A stretch of DNA of 36,645 bases from Haplomitrium mnioides (Eukaryota > Marchantiophyta > Haplomitriopsida > Calobryales). The notes beneath the pieces were generated by a model. That model ran no database searches and had not been told where the DNA came from. It saw nothing but the letters and a program-made list of their open reading frames with translations. Made by a program: the position numbers and the translations under genes. Shown piece by piece: positions 29,922 through 36,645 of this stretch (the first letter of the stretch is position 1; each line of letters begins with the position of its first letter). The stretch covers positions 1-36,645 of the forward strand of contig JBNGIS010020428.1 of assembly GCA_049999725.1 (NCBI GenBank). Direction: 5' to 3'.

Positions 29922-32468
29922 GTTTAGAGAGTCTTCTCAAACCAAGCCCATTAGTATGTGCAATGTGTAGGGCGGGTGGAAGTGGTTTGGTGAAGATATC
30001 TACTATGTTACTTTTCTTGCTATCCATTGGACATTGATTTTATCACCATGTTGCTCATGGGTGTAAAAGAACCTTGGAGCAATATGTTTAATTTTGTCAC
30101 CCTTAATAAAGCCTTGAGGAATCTGGTCAACACATGGTCGATTGTCCTCATATATTACAATAGGGAAATCAAGTATAGGTTGGCATGTATTGGTGTTTAT
30201 ATGGTCAATAAGTTGTTGGAGCCATATACATTCCCTACTGGCCTCATAAAGTGCAATGATCTTTGCATGATTGGTCGAGGCAGTAGTAATAGTTTGCTTA
30301 GTGCTCTTCCATGAGATAGCAGTGTTTACTTTAAGGAAAACATATTCTGTTTGGGACTTTGCGCCATCAGAATCAAATAAGTATCCAGCATTGGCATAGC
30401 TGACAATATTATTTTATGCATTTTTAGGGAAAAATAGTCCCGTGTCTTTTGTACCTTTCAGGTATCTGAAAATGCGTTTGAGCCCATTCCAGTGGCGAAT
30501 AGTGGGCTGGGAGCTGTGCCTTGTGAGCATGTTTACTGCAAAAGATATATCAGGTCTGGTCTGATTTGCAAGGTACATGAGTGCTCCTATTGCCGATAGG
30601 TATGGTTTTTCTGATCCTAAGATTGGTTCATGTTCTTTTTGTTTTCTGAACATGTTCTTTGTTGGGTCCGAAGATCTCAGCTCCATTGGGGTGCTCGTTG
30701 GATGAGCATTGTCCATATTGAATTGCTTGAGAATCTTGGCCGTATATGTGGGCTGATGGATCAGAATACCATTGAGCATATGCTCAAATTGGATTCCAAG
30801 ACAGAGATCAGGTTCTCCAATGTCTCGCATTTCAAATATATCCTTCAGTTTGGCAATATTATTGGCAGCTAAAGCTTTTGTGCCAAAAATGTTTATGTCA
30901 TCTATATAAAGTGCAACTACAACATATTCAGAGCCCTAGAGTTTCATAAATAGGCATGGAGAAATGCCATCATTTGTAAAATTTAGTGTCATCATTTCTG
31001 ATTTGAATCTTTGGTACCAATTTCTACCACTCTATTTGAGTCCATATATCGATCCTAGGACTTGAATTGCCATTTGTGTGCCTGGTTGATTGATATGTGA
31101 TCCAGATGCATTTACAGAATGCTTTGCCAACTTCACATTGTCATGTCGAATATTTTGATGATGGGAGACTAAAGGTCCACTTTGCAGCTTGTATATATGT
31201 GGGACTAAAGGTCCTCTACAACTTTGCTTGCTCAACAAATTGGCTCGCTGGACTAAAGGTCCTTTGGAGTGCTACGTGCTCAACAAGTGCATTGGCTGGA
31301 CTAAAGGTCCATTGATTTGCTGCTTGCTCAGCAAGTGTGCTGGCTGGACTAAAGGTCCATCGATTTGCTGCTTGCTCAGCGAGTGCACTGGCTGGACTAA
31401 AGGTCCATTGATTTGCTACTTGCTCAACGAGGTTTCTATCATTTGGCATTATCATTTAGACGTGAGAACTAAAGGTCCTCTCTGGATTGGCAGTGGCCTT
31501 TTGCAGACAGAAGGTATTTTCATTTGTTGGCCATTGAGGACGAAAGGTCCTTTTCCTAGATTGAGGTTTTTGTGGACAAAAGGTCCATTTTGAATCATTG
31601 TGCCTCTGTGGACTAAAGGTCCATTTTTATAGTGCATGTCATGAGGGACAAAAGGTCCAACCTCAGAATTTATGCCATGAGGGACAAAAAATCCATTCTC
31701 AGAATTTGGGCCATGAGAGACAAAAGGTCTAATCTCATAATTTGGGACTAAAGGTCCATATGCACTTTGGCTATTCTCCCTTTGAATGTGAAATGCCATT
31801 CTTGATATAAGCTCGGAGGGTGCTTTCATAAAAATCTGGGTGTCTAGAGTACCATGTAAGTAAGCAGTGATAACATCCATTATATGCATAGTTAGATAAC
31901 GTTGGATAGTGAATGCTATCAAGTATCTGTAAGTAATAGTGTCCATGACAGGTGAGTATGTGAGATCATAGTCACGTCCGGGAATTTGAGTGTATCCTTT
32001 GGTCACCAATCTTGCTTTGTATCTTGTGATATCACCTTTTGCATTATATTTGCGGACAGAAATAAATCTGTAATATGTTAAATGCACATCAATGGGTGTA
32101 GGCATGATAGAACCGAAAACTTGTCGTTTTATGAGAGAGTCAAGTTCCGAGTTAATTGCCTTTTCCCATTGGAGCCAATCAGATCTTGATTGTGCTTCTC
32201 TTATAGATAAAAGATCAGGTATACCCTTGTCCACAGATTGTGATACCGAGAATGCAAATAAATCATCCATGGTGGTCTGGGATCTATCATATATTCGACC
32301 GGTATGGTAATAATCATCGTTCTTTGTAGCAATGTTCAGTGATGTAAATGCTCTAGGCTTATTCTTTGAGCCTATGGGTCTGCCACGCTTTGCTTTGGGC
32401 TGTATATGAGTTGCAAGTATATCAATCTTGTAGAGTTGCACTGGAGCGTTTGCAGCTTCTATGTGCAA
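29922..32468 (-). pseudogene. copia B reverse transcriptase and RNase H
   Basis: A first open stretch (32468-31452) runs from the linker before reverse transcriptase (KRGRPIGSKNKPR) through motif A (MDVITAYLHG). It then enters the GPLV repeat insertion, where stops occur. Motif B (SIYGLK, then a TAG, then SGRNWYQRF) follows near 31050-31010. The catalytic box is YIDD near 30900, where element A has YVDD. The thumb and connection region (30830-30414) is open (LCLGIQFEHM; YLSAIGALMYLANQTRPDI). RNase H follows to about 29922 with one stop and a one-base deletion near 29975, before the FTKPLPP segment. Confidence 0.88.
31074..31805 (-). repeat. GP(L/F)V repeat insertion within copia B reverse transcriptase
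   Basis: About 244 codons lie between motif A and motif B, as in element A. About 15 core units are present on the plus strand as GGACTAAAGGTCC or close variants. They start at 31166, 31202, 31250, 31298, 31346, 31394, 31466, 31538, 31574, 31610, 31646, 31682, 31718 and 31745, with a degenerate unit near 31505. In coding direction a 36-bp-period block comes first and a 48-bp-period block second, the same order as in element A. Several stop codons lie in this copy, mostly in the 48-bp block. Confidence 0.9.
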
Positions 32469-32646
32469 TTTTGTGATGCTAGAGGCATTGTTAAATGCGT
32501 TAAGTATTTTAACGAATATCTCTTGTAAGTTGTGGAGTCTTTTGACTTGGGCATCTGAATGTCCATTTCGTTGATCAAAATCCAGTGGAAAATATTGGTG
32601 TCATATTAAATTATCCTCAGGTTTTGGTCATATGAGCCTTGTCCTC

Positions 32647-33590
32647 CTATGTCATATGTGGAAAGGATTCTTCAAAGAATTGATAGTCTGCAAATTGAGA
32701 CTTAAACACATCAGATGTTGAGAGTTCAAGGTATCGGATGATAGAAGGGGACTCCAAACCAATGTATAAGCCTTTTCGGCGTTTTGGTCCCATTTTTGTT
32801 TGATGTGGTCCTAATATTGGGACGAGGACCAAGCAGCCAAATGTGCGTAGATGTGATAAATTTGCTAGAATTCTTGCTGTAAGTTGGTGCAAGGAATTCT
32901 TGTTGAATGCAAATGGTCTATAACCCAATAGAGTCACTGCATGCATGATCGCTTGTCCCCAAGTAGAGGTGGGGAGATTGGAGTTTAGAAGTAATGGTCT
33001 TGCTATGACCTGGATTCTCTTGATAACCGATTTTGCGATGCCGTTTTGGAAATGTACATATGGTACTGAGTATTGTATGTTTATACCTGCAAATGTGCAG
33101 AAGTCATCAAAAGTTTGTGAAGAGAATTCTCCAACATTATCCACTCTCAAGTTTCTGATTGGGTATTCAAGAAGTTGCGCTGAGAGTTTCAGAATTTGGG
33201 ACAAAAGTTTCGGGAAGACCATGTTTTTGGTTGCAAGAAGGGATACTTCTGACCATTTGGATGATGCATCAATGGTGATAAGAAAGTATCTGAATGGTCC
33301 CAATGGTGGGTGGATGGGTCCACAAACATCGGCATGGATCTGCTCGAGATATTGAGGGATCGAGATTGGTGTCTTGTCATGAGAAGTTGCAATTTTCAAT
33401 TTTCCTTGTACGCATGCCAAGCATAGAGTTTGCAATGGCAGTGGATGCACATTTTATGGTATGCCTTTGTTGTCCTTCTTAATGCGGTAGAATATGTCGA
33501 GGCCTTGATGTCCAAGACAGTTATGCCATGTAATAGATGTAGATACCGTTTTGGTAGAGGCATGATATAAGAATATTTTTGTGGTGTATA
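32647..33590 (-). pseudogene. copia B integrase
   Basis: A zinc-binding HHCC region (ITWHNCLGHQG near 33520, then LCLACVQGKL) is interrupted by a TAA near 33453. The catalytic core shows the first Asp in HADVCGPI and the second in LRVDNVGEF. The third acidic residue of the DD35E triad is replaced: at exactly 35 residues from the second Asp, codon 33033-33031 is AAA, giving NGIAKSVIK instead of the usual Glu. The region continues to FGCLVLVPILGPHQ and YIGLESPSIIRYLE. The frame shifts after 32647. Integration activity is not expected from this copy. Confidence 0.88.
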
Positions 33591-33680
33591 ATCTTGGTGG
33601 TGATAGGGGAAAGATTCTCGTATGTCAAAGCCTATTACGGTTTGAGTCAGGATGTGGAGGACTTCTTTGCCCTGAAATGA

Positions 33681-35042
33681 TCATGTTTGAATGTGAAAAC
33701 CGTTTTGTCTAATATCTCGGAAACTGATGAGGTTTCTAGTTGGTGCAGGTGCATAAATTGTTGATTTGATGTCCAATCTTGTTCTATTTGGGAAAATTAT
33801 GGTTGCTGGAACATGTCCTTCTTCAATTTGATTATGGCCTGTAATAGTAGTCATTGGCTTGGAAGAAGGGGTGATGGATGAGAAATATTTGCGGTCTTGC
33901 AAGATAGTATGCGAGGAACTATTTTCAACGATGCATGTTATCTCAAATCCATGTGTTTGGTTGGACTGTGATGATTGAGTCATGTGATTTTCCGGATGTA
34001 CATTGTATTGTGGATACTCATCATTGTCTATCATTTCCAGTAAGTTACCTTGTACCTCATGAGTGTGAGGTTTGGTGCTTTGCTGGTATAGGCGCGCTGG
34101 GTGCGCTGGCACTCTGCATGTGTGTTGGGTGTGGCCACGTGTGCCACACCTATTAAATGTAGTTTGTTGTTGTTGGCGCGGGCCGGATGCATTCCATCGG
34201 CCTCTATATAATTGCTTGCCACCTCTGTTGTGCCATGTGCATTGGGGCACATGCTTTGGTGTCGTCGAGATGCAACGATTGGGATTTCTATCTCGGTGGT
34301 TTGCATGGAGAGGTGGACTATTGGTAGGCCGGCTTACGCTCCCCTTGAATCTGAGGTTACTTCTTCCTCTGCCTCTGGAGAATTGCTTGTTCCTAGAGTG
34401 AGGGTAAAGGTTGGAGCCTATAAAATGTGATTCAGGGTTTAGATGAGGTGCGGCTAACCTTGGGGGTTGCTTCTTTGCATTTTCTATGAGTAGTAGTTGG
34501 TGCTTTTCGGCAAGTAGCATTTATGCTATGAGTTCGGAGTACCGAGTAAATCACATGTTGCGATATTGAGATGCCAAGATGAGATTGCTCACATGGAATG
34601 TAGATAGAGTTTTCTCTATCTATTCTTCGTCAGTCACTAAGTGGCCGCAGATTGCTAGTTGTGAGACTATACAAAATAATTCACTGTTGTAATTTGTAAT
34701 GGACGTGTGGTCTTGGACTCGTAGGTTGATCCAATCGTGTCTCATTGTTAAGAGAGATATCGTTGTCAGATGGTCGAATCTAAGTTTGAGTTCTTCCTAT
34801 AGTAGATGGGGACAATGAAAGTTGAGGTACTGAAGCCTGAGGGGTTCGACCATATGATGTTTAAGTAGGATCAGCGCTCTGGCTGCATCACACAGGGTGA
34901 CGTTGTCATCTGAGTTTATGACTTCGCAGATAGCTTTGGATGTCAAGTATGTAGTGACATCGAGTGACCAGGAACAATAATTGGAGCCATCCAGTTTTAG
35001 GGCTTGAAATTTCAGAGATTCAACACATGTCATGTTTGCCAT
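33681..35042 (-). pseudogene. copia B gag and protease
   Basis: The ATG at 35042 starts MANMTCVESLKFQALKLDG, a typical copia Gag start (UBN2 family; LKLDGSNYCSW). One frame is kept to 33681 but is cut by stops at 34797-34799, 34620-34622, 34551-34553 and 34521-34523. The nucleocapsid knuckle (about 34151-34116) reads NRCGTRGHTQHTC and has lost its first Cys. The protease segment CIVENSSSHTIL has Glu where the catalytic Asp is expected (about 33929). It ends with ISFRDIRQNGFHIQT. A frame change follows before the integrase zinc region. Confidence 0.88.
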
Positions 35043-35177
35043 GTTCTCTATTTTGTTGGGAGTACCTATGAAAGAGGTAGATAAACCAAGAGTTCTGGCG
35101 AGTGCAGCTGTTGGGTCAGGGCTGCAATGTTCTGTACTGTGTACAGATATGTGATGGACCAAATTTTGGTCAATCAC

Positions 35178-36457
35178 AGACCTTGGTACCTATTTATGTT
35201 TTCTGCCTTAAGCGAAAAAATCAAATAATTGAAATGAAAACAGGAAATAACTGGATTATCTACGAGTCGGTCAATATGAATCACCGAGAACTGAATTGAA
35301 AGAATGAAAGGTTGCTAATGAATGAAGAGACTGCCTTAGAAATGATCGTCTATGTCTTCTAATGTGTCAATATCGTATCCCCCAAATCTGCCCTGTTGGT
35401 CTGTCTTGAGTTAAACCGGACCTAGCCTCCTATCGTCAAAGTGCCTTTCTGTAAATCTGGTGTTGTAAGAAGAATAGAGCCATCGCAGTTTGGCCAGATA
35501 AAGGTTGATCTCAGGAGGTGGTAGGGTCAGTGCTCAGGTTAGTATGATTCTCTTGTCATAGGAAGTAATCCAGAATCAACAATTGTATCTCTTGTGGGGA
35601 ATGAGATCATTCAGATAGAAAAGAGAAAGAACAAAATATCATCAGTGGGATAGGTTGAGAAAGTTAAACCAGGAAGTGATGAAGAACAGAGTGAAAGAGC
35701 TTGAAGTGGTAAAATGCAGTTGCTCTTTTGCTGAGTGTTGATGTAGTCTCTATGTAGTCGCTTGGCTCTTCGATGCTATATAAACAGGTGGGTTGAACTT
35801 GTGTACAGGTTTGTGCAGCCTGTGTCTTACTATTCCCTTGCTTGAATGTGCTCCCCTCGGTGGTAAGGAGAGAACTTGTTCAGAAACGAAGCAAGCTTAT
35901 ACCAGAATGTGAGGTCAGTTCTATGAAGGTAAAATGAAAGAGGTCTAGGAATCTCTGATGTCACGAAGAAATGGTGAAGAGATATAGTCCTGAGTTGTAT
36001 AGATAAAAGTTAGCAATGTAGGTTAGCTTTGAGCATGCACAGGGTTGGCGAATCAGCGAAATGTGAGCCAATTTTCTTCGGTATCGTCGAGCAAATGAAG
36101 AACAACCAATAAAGAAGGAAAAAGAAGGGATGAATGATGAAACTGTGGACTAGAGTAGGGTCGTTAAGTGTAAACCAAAGTAGGAGGAAAGGCCTCCAGT
36201 CGAGTGGTCGCAGGATGTCACCAAAATGAGTGGTCGACTAGAAAAACAGAAATGTAGTCCTCCATGTAAGATAAGTGCAAATGGAGTTGTCATTCACCAT
36301 GGGTAGGCAATGCGCTGGGCCTAGCTGGTGAAGAATCTGCGTCGATTGAAGAGAAAGACAAGGTCGAGTAGGAATGCAAGCGTTGGCGAGTGGCAAGATA
36401 TGAGTTGCGTACATCAATGGAGAGAGAGACACCGCGAGCAAGATGAAGACGAACCAC
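35178..36457. other. no gene recognised
   Basis: Only short open frames. CTATATAAACAG at 35776-35787 is a good TATA-box match on the plus strand, but no gene follows in the window. On the minus strand TTTTGGTGACATCC near 36213-36226 resembles the start of some plant gypsy primer-binding regions; this is weak. Confidence 0.4.
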
Positions 36458-36580
36458 GGGTAAGAGCAAAGAGCGAGTCGCGAGCAGGAGCAAAGAGTGA
36501 ATTGTGAGCAGAAGCAAAGAGTGAGATGCGAGCAGAAGCAAAGAGTGAGCCATGACCAGAAGCAAAGAGTGAGAGGAGTA
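36458..36580 (+). repeat. 24-bp tandem repeat, five units
   Basis: CAAAGAG recurs at 36467, 36491, 36515, 36539 and 36563, exactly 24 bp apart. The consensus unit is close to GAAGCAAAGAGTGAG followed by about nine variable bases ending in AGCA. A period divisible by three keeps all frames open, which explains the Leu-rich antisense reading. Confidence 0.9.
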
Positions 36581-36620
36581 TGGACTAGGCGTGAAGGAAA
36601 GAAAAAAAAAGGTAGAGTAA

Positions 36621-36645
36621 TGCTTTAGAGAAGAAGAAGAAGAAG
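36621..36645 (+). repeat. GAA microsatellite at the window edge
   Basis: The window ends in GAGAAGAAGAAGAAGAAG. The repeat may continue beyond the edge. Confidence 0.85.

Larger units (their letters stand above)
29263..35177 (-). mobile_element. Ty1/copia retrotransposon B, nearly complete, 5' LTR not found
   Basis: Leftward order: gag, protease, integrase, reverse transcriptase, RNase H, polypurine tract, 3' LTR. Integrase before reverse transcriptase defines Ty1/copia. Its left end interrupts element F. The 5' LTR should lie right of 35177, but no copy of the 3' LTR is recognisable there, so the 5' end is probably truncated or rearranged. It is related to element A across reverse transcriptase, RNase H, the 3' block, the stem-loop and the polypurine tract. 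Confidence 0.9.

Noticed and set aside
30027-30314. 95-codon frame on +
   Set aside because: Antisense of copia B RNase H.
31189-31593. 134-codon + frame with TKGP repeats
   Set aside because: Antisense reading of the GPxV array; the sense frame is fixed by the flanking reverse transcriptase motifs.
31166-31757. Resemblance to a CRISPR array (regular palindromic repeats)
   Set aside because: Plant genome context, spacers that are themselves repeated, and an in-frame position in reverse transcriptase rule this out.
35178-35800. Search for the 5' LTR of copia B
   Set aside because: No stretch resembles the 116-bp 3' LTR, and AGGTACCAAGGT near 35180-35191 (minus) matches a tRNA-Met primer site at only about 7 of 12 bases.
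36290-36565. 91-codon Leu-rich minus-strand frame
   Set aside because: Produced by the 24-bp tandem repeat, whose period is a multiple of three.

Overview
The window looks like nuclear DNA of a land plant. It has spliced genes with GT-AG introns, a DYW-class pentatricopeptide (PPR) gene, a plant-type prefoldin gene, and plant Ty1/copia and Ty3/gypsy retrotransposons whose primer-binding sites match initiator tRNA-Met. A non-flowering plant with a repeat-rich genome, possibly a fern, fits best; this is inference and no species is claimed.

Layout. (1) 1-2626: the 3' part of a Ty1/copia element on +, called A, ending in a 161-bp LTR. (2) 3516-5386, minus: a PPR-DYW RNA-editing gene. Its N-terminus, recovered by joining a short upstream exon across a 132-bp intron, is a PDF motif of the OSB organellar single-strand DNA-binding family. 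(3) 5.4-9.0 kb: no recognised gene. (4) 9036-10157, plus: a complete four-exon prefoldin subunit 5 gene of 157 codons, the most intact gene here. (5) 10.6-12.3 kb: short tandem and direct repeats. (6) 12.5-18.7 kb: two decayed, intron-bearing genes in divergent orientation. The minus gene encodes a protein with a ParB-like domain; the plus gene encodes a protein like the uncharacterised, possibly transposase-related DUF7869 family. A second partial copy of the minus gene (D) lies at 26.3-28.4 kb, so this looks like a dispersed mobile unit. (7) 20.5-24.65 kb: a decayed Ty3/gypsy element on minus, followed by a 72-bp tandem array and an (AT)n tract containing an assembly gap. (8) 28427 onward: an LTR element (F) inserted into copy D, with four ACGTGGC boxes in its LTR. 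F is itself interrupted at 29263 by a second copia element (B, minus), which runs to about 35.2 kb. (9) 35.2-36.6 kb: no recognised gene; a 24-bp tandem repeat lies near the edge.

The most unusual signals are these. Copia elements A and B share a 190-245 codon insertion inside reverse transcriptase, between motif A and motif B. It consists of 36-bp then 48-bp units, each carrying a GGAC-N5-GTCC inverted core, and three units show paired changes that keep the arms complementary. The ParB-like/DUF7869-like pair carries many short hairpins, several of them in introns, whose arms vary together around a 6-nt centre; one is a perfect 28-bp palindrome next to an assembly gap. The PDF-PPR-DYW fusion joins an organellar DNA-binding motif to an RNA-editing enzyme.

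Most retroelement genes carry stops and frameshifts. The genes likely to be functional are the PPR-DYW gene and prefoldin subunit 5.
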